Shown here piece after piece: positions 52,848 to 64,000 of a stretch of DNA of 64,000 nt (position 1 is the first letter of the stretch; each line of letters starts with the position of its first letter). The notes beneath the pieces were generated by a model, which was not told the DNA's origin, made no database searches, and saw nothing but the letters and a program-made list of their open reading frames with translations. The translations under genes and the position numbers were made by a program. Source of the DNA: Saussurea involucrata (lineage: Eukaryota; Streptophyta; Magnoliopsida; Asterales; Asteraceae); contig JAWVWS010001006.1 in assembly GCA_033807775.1 (NCBI GenBank), positions 372,001-436,000 of the forward strand, written 5' to 3'.

Positions 52848-55471
52848 AACACAGACTACGCCAGGATGATCTTTGACGATTTCATGGTCAATGTGGAGAA
52901 AGAGAAAAGGGAGTTGAAGGTACCCTATGTAAGATTCGTCCCAGCGCTCCTCTCCTTCTTCCTCAAGGAAGAATATCCCTCAGAGGAAGATTACTAACTT
53001 CCTTAGCTGGGAGCCCGCATCCTAGACGTCGAGCCAACTGCCAACGAGGTACGTCTCTCTACCCTCTTCTTCTACTTCTCAGGGGGCGATGTCTGCGGTT
53101 CAACCCCTCACAGCTTCCCACGTTGCCACCTCTGTATCCTCAGCGAAGAGGAAACCTTCTACAACCACTCTTGTTCCTTCCAAAAAGACCAAGAGAATTT
53201 CCAAGGAGAAACAACACCAACAACAATCGGCTACAACATCATCACGTTTCGCCTCTTCACAGGCGACCCTAGACACTTTCGTGTACACTCCAGCACACCT
53301 GCTACTTCATCAACCACTTCAGCGCCTTCGACTGTTGAATTATCACTGACAACTACCCTACCATTCTCGGTGCCTCAAAGCACTGAAGAATTTGATTCTG
53401 GCAACGTTAGTGCCATCCCTCAACACAACACGACCTACTCAAATCTTGCTTCTCCCACCATCACTTTTGTCAACACATCTACCGCACCAGCGACAACGGC
53501 CACTGACGTACAAGAGCCACTGCTGCAAAACCTCATGTGCAACAACATCACAGACCTGATGGTCTCCCTCTCGGAGGCTCTCAGAGCATGCCCACTGTGT
53601 CTTTGTCTCATCTGGAGCAAGACATGGAATATTATGGCGGGAGTAGTCATTTTGACGACTTCTCGCGACCATCAGGTATTACCCCTTCCCTACCTCTCTC
53701 TTCACAACCCATTCCAAATTTTAAGTTTTCCTTTGCTCAAAATTCTTCTTTTCTTACAGGTCCTAATCAGGGCACGATCTCTACCTCTCTCAAGGAGGTC
53801 AAGGATCATGTGGAATCTCTCTGCAAATATCTTACAAACAATACCAATGCCATGAACACATTCGGTGACTCACTGAAGGAGATCTCCACTTCCCTCTCCT
53901 CCAAGGCTGATAACTCTCAGCTTTCCGCCTTGAAGGAAGAGGTAACAAATTTGAAGAAGGATGTGGCGAACAACTCATCGTCCCTGCAGTTGCTGACCTC
54001 AATCGTCACCTCACTCAGCACTGTAGTGGTCTCACTCCAAGGATCTGTCAGCGACCTCAACAACAAGGTCGACAACACCAACACCCTTCTCTCCTCCATC
54101 CTCAATAAGCTCAGTGAACCGATGGTCACTCCCACACCCTCCTTCACAAATGACGATCGTCAGAAGTTTGAGTTTGTGGCGGATTGTGGATCCCAGATTA
54201 GTGCAATAATGAAGAAATCAGTAATTAATAGCAATAAACATAGTTGATTTCAATACGTCATCCATATTTCATTTATTCAAAATAGCAAACCATTCAGAGA
54301 GTTTTTCAGTACGGTTACAAGGGTTATGAACGATCTATTTTCATGTCTAACCTAAAACTAAAGGTTAAGTTATCTATTTATAACTAGGCCTATGATTACC
54401 AAGACCCAAGCCCATTAACGCACTAAAGCCCATTTAACACAATAAGCTTTTACAAATATAAATGAACTAATCTTTTCTCTATATCACTTTATATTTTATA
54501 GGACATTTATGGTCCTAACACGGATTTCTTGCTAAAGGCCACCGAAGCGATCCCTGGCCTAGAAGCCAGGGTGGAAACTCTTGAGGCCACAAAAGCCTCC
54601 ACCTCAATGGCTTCTGGCCTAGAAGACAAGCCCACTGACGATGCAGCTACTGATGTTGTTGTTGCTGATCTCTCCCCCCGCATTGATGATGACAAAGAGG
54701 GGGAGAAAGAAAAAGAAGACCTTCCTCAGGTTGACGGGGAGGAAATTGCTGAAGACCCTCCTCATGTTGAGGGGAAGAAAAATCCAACTCCTCCTTCTTC
54801 TCCATGGAATGAAACGGTCACATTAATTGCCTCTGACAAGGAAGATGAAGAAGAAGAAGAGGAAGCGGAGTTGGAAATTCAAGACGATGAACCCTCCAAC
54901 CCTCGTAGAGATGATGATGATGACGATGATGATGATGATGAAGAAGGCCTATGGTTCAAACCTTCCTCCACCAGGGTTCCTGCTCAGAATGGGGTCGTCA
55001 TCACTGAAGCAAGGGAGAAGACTAAGAAGTCTCCTTTAAAGAAGTCCTCCCAAGGCAAGAACAAAGGTATTGCTGCCTCTGGGAACTTGAAAATTTGCTT
55101 CAACGCTGAGAAGGAGCAATCTTCTCAGGTATGCCTTTCACTTATACCCTACTCTGCTTCTATCCAGTCTCACCTCAAATCTCTCCTATACACTTAGCCA
55201 AATTTCTCTATCTATTCTTCCCCAAAATAAATATAACTTTTCTTTCTTTTGATTCAGCTAGTCCTCTCCCCTGCTTACGGGACGAGATGAAGAACCTATC
55301 CAACAACAAATAATCCCAGCATCTATTTCCTAATGACCTTCAAATAATCACAGTCTCAGTAATGGAGATTGAAGAACAACAACAAGAAGAAGAACTGCTG
55401 AATCATCCAAACAGACCCTCACGACCTCCTCAAAACTCTGAGTTTGAATATAAAGAAAGAAGATCAGCAGT
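52848..55471 (+). pseudogene. SIRE C env-like gene, left part (broken)
   Basis: The same protein family as SIRE A and B. The entry point is already inside the N-terminal domain (DYARMIFDDFMV, PYVRFVPALLSFFL, NEVRLSTLF). It then reads KKTKRISKE in frame 1, a Ser/Thr-rich part in frame 0, EQDMEYYGGSSHFDDF and a coiled coil in frame 2 (53537-54184). After the solo LTR comes the acidic part with an Asp run (54907-54945). At least two frameshifts and stops near 52998-53010. A predicted intron starts at 55129 (CAG|GTATGCC). The acceptor is either CTAG at 55258-55261, as in SIRE B, or AATCCCAG at 55319, which restores a long frame. The N-terminus lies beyond the copia (-) and is outside the window. 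Confidence 0.75.
54185..54520 (-). mobile_element. Solo LTR of a copia family related to copia (-)
   Basis: 336 bp, TGTGGATCCCAG...GGTCCTAACA, flanked by CGGAT at 54180-54184 and 54521-54525. No internal region is present. Removing it and one CGGAT restores a continuous coding frame (VADFLLKATEAI), which confirms both the boundaries and that SIRE C was coding before this insertion. Confidence 0.95.
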
Positions 55472-57125
55472 TGTAATGACCCGGTTCCCAAACATACAAC
55501 AAATAACATATATTGCATAACATCGTTACATAATCAAAAGATACATCACATAACAACTTCGGTCCCTTAGTCTTTACAACTATATTACGGATTCTATTAC
55601 AAACTTTTTGCTAATTAATTTACATTATAACTAAAGACGGAGTTAAAACTACAAAATACATCATGGTCTTCAAAACATACATCTTCCACAAGCTAAGCAC
55701 AGATTACCCTTCTCATTTGCTCTTACTTGATCCACGACCTGGAATACATATTTTTAAAACAAAATGAGGGTTAGACCTAGTGGTCTAAGTGAGAAAATCC
55801 CTGTTAGTTTAAAACCATTTGTACAAAAACCATATACATCATTTCAAATATAAATACCAAGTATAACTCATGCATCGTGTACTTTCCTGTCTCATTTCCA
55901 TGGCCATATTAGATGGTTGCGAGCCAACTAATAAATTTACTCCGCTGTACTAAAACTACATCCAACACCGTTGTCCCTCTGTACAGCCAACTCCACCGGT
56001 CCTAAGCCCGGCCAACGTGCTCTCGTGTAGTGTAATACTCGTACAAATATAATATACTTCATACATATGCACATAATCACACTACTTATCACATACTCAA
56101 TCCACATATATGTATTCCAGTTTGAAAACATTTTTAAAGTAAAACTCACCTGATTGCTTATTAAAACTCTTTCAAGCTTTTTCCAACAGATTCCGCTTTC
56201 ACTCCAAATTCACAGAATCTGAAACAATTAGATACAAAATATCCCTTTACCAAATGGAACACATAATACTTACTATTAGGCTAAAAATTCTAGATAATCT
56301 ACCTAACTCTCATCCTCAGATGTTTCTCCTAAACCCGAACTTATATCCAGTCCTCTTTCATATTCTATCCAATAGTCGACAAAAAACAAAGCCATCGGAT
56401 ACCCAAAAGTATCTAAAATCCCAAATGTGACCAAACAGCTAAAGTTTCCGGACACCACAAGACTATCCGGACAACTCAAACAATCCGGACAGCACCACTT
56501 TCCGGACGACATAAACAATCCGGACGATACCCGGAAACCAAAGAAATCTGGACACCATCCGGTAACTAATATCATCCGGAAACTATAGAAAGAGGGACTT
56601 ACCCGGACACTTCATCTACCGGATACCTGCAAGGAAGAACTACCGGACACCACCAAAAGAAACTACCGGACACATTCAACTGTGTCCGGAAACCTCTGTC
56701 GGTTTACCTATTTTCTACCCAGAATCGACATATTTTAATACCAGACATGAAATCGGTGATTCTAATCCGATAGAAACTATCTACTAGCAATTACCAACAT
56801 AAAATGCAAAGAAACATACCTCAATTTCACTTCCAACAATCCAATTTGAAGCCTTAACCTTTCTTTTCTTCTTCTTCTTCCTTTCTTCCCAAAACACACA
56901 CACACGCACTCTCTAATCTGGATATTTTCTGTTTATGAAAATATCTGAAGCTTAAAGGGGTAATATCAAACCAACTTTACCATTTTAGACCTTGCACTAT
57001 TCAATAAAGACCCAAACACCCCTAAACTTATAAATTTACCTAAACTTACTCTAAACATCAATTATAGAGTTAAATAAATTTAACGGAACTAGAATGTAAC
57101 TAACGAACTTACCCGGGGTATTACA
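55472..57125 (-). repeat. Tekay (-) 3' LTR
   Basis: 1654 bp. It contains a cluster of about fourteen CCGG-centred sites at 56448-56689, mostly TCCGGA or CCGGACA. The block of sequence after it on the minus strand (about 56115-56050) aligns with 6590-6670 of the Tekay (+) LTR. Confidence 0.95.
56448..56689. repeat. CCGG-centred motif cluster in Tekay (-) 3' LTR
   Basis: CCGG starts at about 56448, 56467, 56485, 56502, 56520, 56531, 56559, 56576, 56603, 56619, 56643, 56666 and 56686, often 17-19 bp apart. TCCGGA is a perfect 6-bp palindrome. The 5' LTR copy is at about 62950-63192. Confidence 0.9.
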
Positions 57126-57140
57126 TCATCTCCCCTTAAA
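57126..57140 (-). other. Polypurine tract of Tekay (-)
   Basis: The minus strand reads TTTAAGGGGAGATGA, adjoining the 3' LTR. It has four G where Tekay (+) has five. Confidence 0.85.
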
Positions 57141-57174
57141 ATAATTCCGTCCCGGAATTCGGTTAGGCAAAAAG

Positions 57175-60100
57175 TTATGGGTACTTAGTTCTCATCTCTG
57201 ATTCTGATTCCCAAGTAGCATCCTGCCCTTTGTGATGTCGCCACTGTACTTTTACTTGTCTGATCTCCTTACCATTCCGTAAGACTTTGGCTTTACTGTC
57301 TACAATGGCTTCAGGTTCCTCCACGTAATTCATCTTTTCATCAACTTGTATATCTGGTAGAGACACTGCCTGATCTGGTGTAACCAAACACTTTCGAAAA
57401 TTTGAAACGTGAAAAGCGTTGTGAATCTTGCTTAACTCTGACGGAAGATCTAATCTGTAAGCTACTTCACCGATCCTTTCTGTGATTGCAAACGGTCCAA
57501 TGTACCTTGGGCTCAGTTTACCTTGCTTCCCAAATCGAATGACTCCTTTCCAAGGCGAGACTTTTAACATTACGAAATCCCCAACTTGAAATACTAACGG
57601 TTTTCGGCGTCGGTCAGCGTAGCTTTTCTGTCTGTCTTGAGCTACTTTCAATCTTTCCCAAATCTGAGTAATCTTATCTGCGGTCAACTGAACTATATCC
57701 GGCCCCGCTAGTTGTTTCTCTCCCACTTCATTCCAACACAGAGGCGTTCTGCATTTTCTACCATACAGAACATCAAACGGTGCCGCTTGTATGCTGGAAT
57801 GATAACTGTTATTGTAGGAAAATTCAATCAATGGCAAATGCTTATCCCATGATCCCCCAAAATCAACAATGTAGGCCCATAGCATATCTTCCAAAGTCTG
57901 AATTGTCCGTTCACTCTGACCGTCAGTTTGAGGATGATACGTTGTACTTAACTTTATCTGCGTTCACATTTCTTTTTGAAAACTCCTCCAGAACCTTGAA
58001 GTAAAACGACTATCACGATCAGAAATTATCGAGATTGGAACTCCATGTCGAGTTACTATTTCATCGATGTATAATTTGGCTAGTATTTCCAACGAATAGG
58101 TTTCTTTTATCGGTAGAAAGTGAGCAGACTTTGTCAACCTGTCAACGATCACCCAAATGGCATCAAATCCTTTCGGAGTCCTTGGTAACTTCGTGATGAA
58201 ATCTGTAGTAATCTGATCCCACTTCCACATAGGTATTTCCAAACGTTGTAACTGACCAAAAGGCTTTTGATGTTCAATCTTTACCTTTTTACACGTAGAA
58301 CAACCCTCCACATGCTGAGCAATACTTCTTTTCATTCCCGGCCACCAGTAAAATTTTCGTAGATCTTTATACATCTTATTAGTACCTAGATGAATAGAGA
58401 AACGAGATTGGTGAGCTTCTTGTAGTACCCGATCACGTAGACCGCCCAAACGAGGCACCCAATTTCTGTTTTCCAGACACAATAACCCACGATCATCTTT
58501 TACGAGTGATGCTGACATACCCACTAACCGTTCTGGTTTCAAGTGTTCTTCTTGAAAGGCTTCTACTTGACACTTCTTTAATTCGTCAAAGATGTTAGGT
58601 AGAAGTTCGGCTCGTAATGCAATTGCTTTTATTGTTCCACTTCTTTCTTGACGACTCAGTGCATCAGCTACCACATTTGCCTTTCCCAGATGATAGAGGA
58701 TTTCACAGTCGTAGTCATTCACCAGTTCTAACCATCTTCTTTGCCTCATATTCAATTCCTGATGATCGAAAAGATGCTGGAGACTCTTATGATTGGTATA
58801 AATTTGACATTTAGAGCCGTAGAGATAATGTCTCCAAATCTTTAGCGGGAAAACAACTGCTGCAAGTTCCATGTCGTGTGTAGGATACTGCCGTTCATGA
58901 TCCTTCAGTTGACGAGAAGCATAAGCTATAACTTTCCCACGCTGCATTAACACACATCCCAATCCTAGTTTGGAAGCATCACTGCAAACAACGAAGTTAT
59001 TGGAACCTTCAGGTAGTGACAGTATCGGCACGCTACAGAGTTTCTCTTTCAATATTCGGAATGCTACATCCTGTTCTGTTTTCCAGTCGAACTTTATATT
59101 CTTTCGGGTCAGCTTGGTCAAAGGCGTAGTGATACGAGAGAAGTCTTGTACAAACTTTCAATAGTAGCCGGTTAAACCCAGAAAACTTCGTACTTCTGTT
59201 GGCGTTTTCGGCGGTTCCCACTTTTCAATTGCTTCTACTTTCATCGGATCAACTTGAATGCCTTTCTCGGAAACTACATGCCCAAGAAATTGAACTTCTC
59301 GTAGCCAGAATTCACATTTAGAAAATTTAGCATACACCTGTTCCTTCTTCAACAACTCCAGAATCAAACGAAGATGTCGTGCGTGTTCTTCTTTGGATCA
59401 GGAGTAGATAAGGATATCATTGATAAACACAATAACAAATTTATCGAGATATGGCTTACATACCCGATTCATTAAATCCATAAAGGCAGCTGGGGCATTC
59501 GTCAGGCCGAAGGGCATCACTAAGAATTCGTAATGACCATACCTTGTGCGGAAAGCAGTTTTCAGAACGTCTTCTTCTTTGACTTTCAGTTGGTGATAAC
59601 CAGATCTTAGATCAATCTTGGAGAAATAGCAAGCTCCAACTAATTGATCGAAGAGGTCATCAATTCTGGGAAGCGGATACTTGTTCTTGATCGTGCACTT
59701 ATTCAGTTCCCGATAATCAATGCACATTCTCATCGAACCATCCTTCTTTTTCACAAACAGAACCGGTACACCCCATGGTGAAGAACTGGGTCTGATGAAG
59801 CCCTTATCCGAAAGATCTTGCAGTTGTGTCATCATCTCTTTCATCTCTGGAGGTGCCAAATGATACGGTGCACGGGCAACAGGAGCGGCTCCAGGAATCA
59901 GATCTATGCCAAACTCTACTTGTCTAACGGGCGGAAGACTATTCAAATCTTCTGGGAAAACTTCCGGAAATTCACTAACAACAGGAATATCTTCCAACTT
60001 ATTCTTTTCTAGCTTAGTAACTATCACATAAGCTAAGTAACTCGGGCAGCCTTTATTAACACACTTACGAGCTTTCATCATAGAGATAAGGCAAGACTGA

Positions 60101-61713
60101 TGATTTCTACGGTCACCATAAATCACTACTTGTCCCTTATCAGGTAAGACAACATTAATCAACTTCTTATCACAAACTATACTAGGCTGATTCTCGGCTA
60201 ACCAATCCATTCCCACTACCACATCAAACTCAATTAGAGCTATAGGAAACAACTGGATAGGTACTCCACACCCATCTATATTTATCACACAACTATCAAA
60301 TACCTCTTTAACTGGTACTTGATTATCATTTGCAGTATCTACCATTAAAGCGTGATCTAACACTTTAGGCTTTAAATGCATATAAGCAGCAAATGAAGGA
60401 GACACGAACGATCGGCTTGCACCGGAATCAAATAACACTTTAGCACGCGTAGAGTTTATTAAGAATGTACCTGTAACCACATCAGGAGTTTCCTCTGCTT
60501 CTTGTATTGTCATCTGAAAGGCACGACCCCTAGCTATTGGTAACTCTGGCCTTGGTACTACCGGTCTAACCCCCGTTGGTCTTACTGACGTACCACCCTA
60601 TTGTACTTTCCCCCATGGACAATCAGACTGAATGTGATCAGGAGATTTTGCATGAGAAGCAAAATCTAGTTACCCGACAGTCTTTAGCAATATGGCCGGT
60701 CTTTCCACACCTGTAGCAAACTCGAGGATCAACTTGGCAATTTCCTTGATGAATACGATTGCACTTTGGACAAGGTCTTTCAGCTGGTCTGAAAGGTGTA
60801 CGACTATCAAATCTCTGAAATATGGACTTCTTTGGATCATACTGTGGTCCTTCCCATTTTCTTTTCCCAGTACTCTTATCACCAACATCTCTTCCTCTAT
60901 CCCGTTCCACATTTTCCGCGGCATCTACTGCAGCTAAGAAGGTATCCGGTCCCTTTGCAATCACTAGACTTTAGATTTCTAACTTTAACCCGAAGATAAA
61001 CCTTTCCATCTTCAGTGCCTCCGTGGCAACATAGTACTCTGTGAAATGAGTCTTCTCCGGGAAACGAGCAGTATAATCCCTAACCGATAAACTACCCTGT
61101 TGCAGATTCATAAATTCCTCTTCCAGTTGTCTAACTACTGCTTGAGGACAGAACTGTCTTTTGAAAGATATGGTGAATTCTTCCCAAGTAAAAGTAGAAT
61201 ACACATCTGATCCTCTCGACGTAATAAGTGCTTCCCACCAATATAAAGCATCTGACTTCAACATCGATGTTCCGTATAATACTCTATCTTCATCAGCACA
61301 TTTGCTGGTCTTGAAGATAGCTTCTATTTCTTTTAGCCATCTCATAGCCTTCACCAGATCTCTTTCCCCTGAATAGGTTGGAGGTTTGCAACTTAAGAAC
61401 ATCTTGTAATCACACTTCCTTGGCACCGGTATGACAGTATGTGTAATGGGCATCTCGTCTTCCAGATTAGGATCTGGTATTTCAGTTTCAGTATTACAAG
61501 TTTGGTCGAACATAGCCGGTATACTTGCTTGCAGTCTTCCCATTTCAGCATCAAGTCATTTCTTGTAACAAATTCATTACCCCGCAGCTGAACTCTGCCT
61601 CCAGTTCTGCCCCTGCCTCTTTCTCCCCCTCTTCCCCTTATCCCAACTGTTGGATTAGTTCTACTAGGGTTTCCCTATTCCTCCCAGTTTGTACGTCGAG
61701 TACCACTTGCCAT
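57175..61713 (-). pseudogene. gag-pol: Tekay (-) gag-pol, broken
   Basis: Homologous over its whole length to the intact 7534-12114 protein. Start at ATG 61713 (MASGTR), a TAG about 12 codons later, then a one-base shift near 61550 before the gag core (60971-61543). Knuckles CPKCNRIHQGNC and CYRCGKTGHIAKDC are at 60638-60964. Protease FDSGASRSFV and RT with MCIDYRELNK lie in 59398-60513, with FINDILIYS in place of FIDDILIYS at the RT active site. RNase H and integrase are in 57964-59121, integrase end and chromodomain in 57175-57894. Other stops are near 60967, 60637, 59395 (Arg expected), 59157 (Arg expected) and 57961. The frame closes early after KYP. Confidence 0.93.
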
Positions 61714-61960
61714 TCTGTAGATTTCAACAAGGTTAATATACACATAAGCACATACCCCATATAATAAGGTTTTCCAGTTCAAACATGTACCTGTAAGTTC
61801 ATGATTACACTGGACAAATGTAATTTCAATTTACCTTACATGATGTTCCTTCTACCTTTTATATTTAGCATCCCAAGGTTCTAATATAATAGGGACATCC
61901 TACTTCACATGTAGTTTAAGTCTAGGTACAGATACGAATTCCTAAATCCCTTAAACTAGG

Positions 61961-61972
61961 GCTCTGATACCA
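61961..61972 (-). other. Primer-binding site of Tekay (-)
   Basis: TGGTATCAGAGC on the minus strand, two bases from the 5' LTR. Confidence 0.9.
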
Positions 61973-61974
61973 TC

Positions 61975-63626
61975 TGTAACGACCCGGTTACCAAACATAC
62001 AACAAATAACATATATTGCATAACATCGTTACATAATCAAAAGATACATCACATAACAACTTCGGTCCCTTAGTCTTTACAACTATATTACGGATTCCAT
62101 TACAAACTTTTTGCTAATTAATTTACATTATAACTAAAGACGAAGTTATAACTACAAAATACATCATGGTCTTCAAAACATACATCTTCCACAAGCTAAG
62201 CACAGATTACCCTTCTCATTTGCTCTTACTTGATCCACGACCTGGAATACATATTTTTAAAACAAAATGAGGGTTAGACCTAGTGGTCTAAGTGAGAAAA
62301 TCCCTGTTAGTTTAAAACCATTTGTACAAACACCATATACATCATTTCAAATATAAATACCAAGTATAACTCACGCATCGTGTACTTTCCTGTCTCATTT
62401 CCATGGCCATATTAGATGGTTGCGAGCCAACTAATAAATTTACTCCACTGTACTAAAACTACAGCCAACACCGTTGTCCCTCTGTAAAGCCAACTCCACC
62501 GGTCCTAAGCCCGGCCAACGTGCTCTCGTGTAGTGTAATACTCGTACAAATATAATATACTTCATACATATGCACATAATCACACTACTTATCACAAACT
62601 CAATCCACATATATGTATTCCAGTTTGAAAACATTTTTAAAGTAAAACTCACCTGATTGCTTATTAAAACTCTTTCAAGCTTTTCCCAACAGATTCCGCT
62701 TTCACTCCAAATTCACAGAATCTGAAACAATTAGATACAAAATATCCCTTTACCTAAGGGAACACATAATACTTACTATTAGGCTAACAATTCTAGATAA
62801 TCTACCTAACTCTCATCCTTAGATGTTTCCCCCAAACCCGAACTTATATCCAGTCCTCTTTCATATTCTATCCAATAGTCGACAAAACACAAAGCCATCG
62901 GATACCCAAAAGTATCTGAAATCCCAAAAGTGACCAAACAGCTAAAGTTTCCGGACACCACTAGACTATCCGGACAACTCAAACAATCCGGACAACACCA
63001 CTTTCCGGACGACATAAACAATTCGGACGATACCCGAAAACCAAAGAAATCCGGACACCATCCGATAACTAATATCATCCGGAAACTATAGAAAGAGGGA
63101 CTTACCCGGACACTTCATCTACCGGATACCTGCAAGGAAGAACTACCGGACACCACCAAAAGAAACTACCGGACACATTCAACTGTGTCTGGAAACCTCT
63201 GTCGGTTTACCTATTTTCTACCCAGAATCGACAGATTTTAATACCAGACATGAAATCGGTGATTCTAATCCGATAGAAACTATCTACTAGCAATTACCAA
63301 CATAAAATGCAAAGAAACATACCTCAATTTCACTTCCAACAATCCAATTTGAAGCCTTAACCTTTCTTTTCTTCTTCTTCTTCCTTTCTTCCCAAAACAC
63401 ACACACACACTCTCTAATCTGGATATTTTCTGTTTATGAAAATATCTGAAGCTTAAAGGGGTAATATCAAACCAACTTTACCATTTTAGACCTTGCACTA
63501 TTCAATAAAGACCCAAACACCCCTAAACTTATAAATTTACCCAAACTTACTCTAAACATCGATTATAGAGTTAAATAAATTTAATGGAACTAGAATGTAA
63601 CTAACGAACTTACCCGGGGTATTACA
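61975..63626 (-). repeat. Tekay (-) 5' LTR
   Basis: 1652 bp, begins TGTAACGACCCGG and ends GGGTATTACA on the plus strand. Carries the same CCGG-centred cluster as the 3' LTR, with a few sites altered (for example TTCGGA near 63021 and TCTGGA near 63188). Confidence 0.95.
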
Positions 63627-64000
63627 GCAGTGATCCGACAGCTAGAGAGTCAACGTCTACGGGTCCCTCCTCAACCTAGTCTAGAGTTCCTAACACCTAA
63701 AGAATTGGAAGAATCTATCAGGGCTAAGCAACTCCTCGCTGAATGCCAAAAGGACAAGATATTTGCCCTTAAGGTAGCTCAAAGTTCAGTTTCTGATAAG
63801 AAACTAAAAAAGCATCAGATCAGGGTTCAGGAACAACTTCTGAAAGACATTGAGAAGGAAACCCGGAAAAGAGAAGTCAGTGATCCCATGATGGAATGGT
63901 GCAGAGACAAGGTAGATCGCAGATTCCATCCAAGTCGAATCATAAATGTGAAACTAAAGGGAAAAACAGTATAGAAGTCAGTGATGGTGGAACTCACAAT
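63627..64000 (+). pseudogene. SIRE C env-like gene, right part
   Basis: Continues the frame interrupted at 55471. Sequence from 63632 (IRQLESQRLRVPPQPS, ELEESIRAKQLLAECQ, MEWCRDKVDRRFHPSRIINVKL) matches exon 2 of SIRE B (ERLIAERKEAEEKD, IWCKEKIHFRYRPAKIN). The frame closes at 63972-63974; the matching sequence continues in another frame (EVSDGGTHN), so a one-base indel near 63965 is likely. The window ends here. Confidence 0.8.

Larger units (their letters stand above)
55472..63626 (-). mobile_element. Minus-strand Tekay-type chromovirus in SIRE C
   Basis: 8155 bp, LTRs 61975-63626 (5') and 55472-57125 (3'), target duplication GCAGT at 55467-55471 and 63627-63631. The minus-strand LTR starts TGTAATACCCCGGGTAA like Tekay (+), and the proteins are very similar, so these are sister families. 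The LTRs differ visibly more than those of Tekay (+), and gag-pol has several stops, so it is older. Confidence 0.96.

Noticed and set aside
54907..54945. GAT microsatellite as an independent repeat
   Set aside because: It is in frame and encodes the Asp run also present in SIRE B.
53089..55197. Host gene with coiled coil
   Set aside because: Aligns domain by domain with the SIRE B env-like gene and is split by retroelement insertions.

Overview
This is nuclear DNA of a flowering plant, built almost entirely from LTR retrotransposons inserted into one another. I see no single-copy host gene, no tRNA or rRNA gene and no CRISPR array. The mix of SIRE-type Ty1/copia with env-like genes, Tekay-type chromoviruses and a Tat-lineage Ty3/gypsy suggests a large-genome eudicot. 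Asteraceae is my weak guess, from the style of the env-like proteins.

The nest was read from matching LTRs, PBS/PPT sites and 5-bp target duplications. Oldest layer: the env-like end of SIRE element C (+), at 52848-55471 and 63627-64000. It is split by a minus-strand Ty1/copia whose visible parts are 27344-34434 and 51772-52847 (TSD probably AACAC), by a solo LTR (54185-54520, TSD CGGAT) and by a minus-strand Tekay chromovirus (55472-63626, TSD GCAGT). The minus-strand copia is itself split three times. The first is a Tat gypsy (+) running from before base 1 to 27343. The second is a broken hAT transposon (about 29566-31471). The third is a minus-strand chromovirus (34435-51766, TSD GACAG). 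The Tat 3' LTR was hit by SIRE element A (+, 5104-26714, TSD GACTG), whose leader was hit by a Tekay chromovirus (+, 5628-13798, TSD ATTCA). The 3' LTR of the minus-strand chromovirus was hit by SIRE element B (-, 34602-40860, TSD GAAAG).

Coding state: only the Tekay element at 5628-13798 has a complete open gag-pol (1526 aa). SIRE B has lost gag-pol but keeps an env-like gene open across a predicted intron (about 1313 codons). The Tat element has gag and protease, no RT or integrase, and an antisense gene with three predicted introns. The 34435-51766 chromovirus has one frame with nonsense codons only, plus an extra ORF before gag that ends in a membrane helix.

The most unusual signal is not a gene. 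Several elements carry dense arrays of an element-specific short palindrome. In SIRE A, TCAGA..TCTGA palindromes recur every 22 bp (eight units) in non-coding DNA, every 21 bp (six units, twice) inside coding sequence, and at 21-23 bp in the LTR upstream of the TATA box. SIRE B uses TCAGCG/CGCTGA. The two Tekay elements carry different arrays at about the same place in the LTR. A family-specific DNA-binding or anti-silencing role is my inference.
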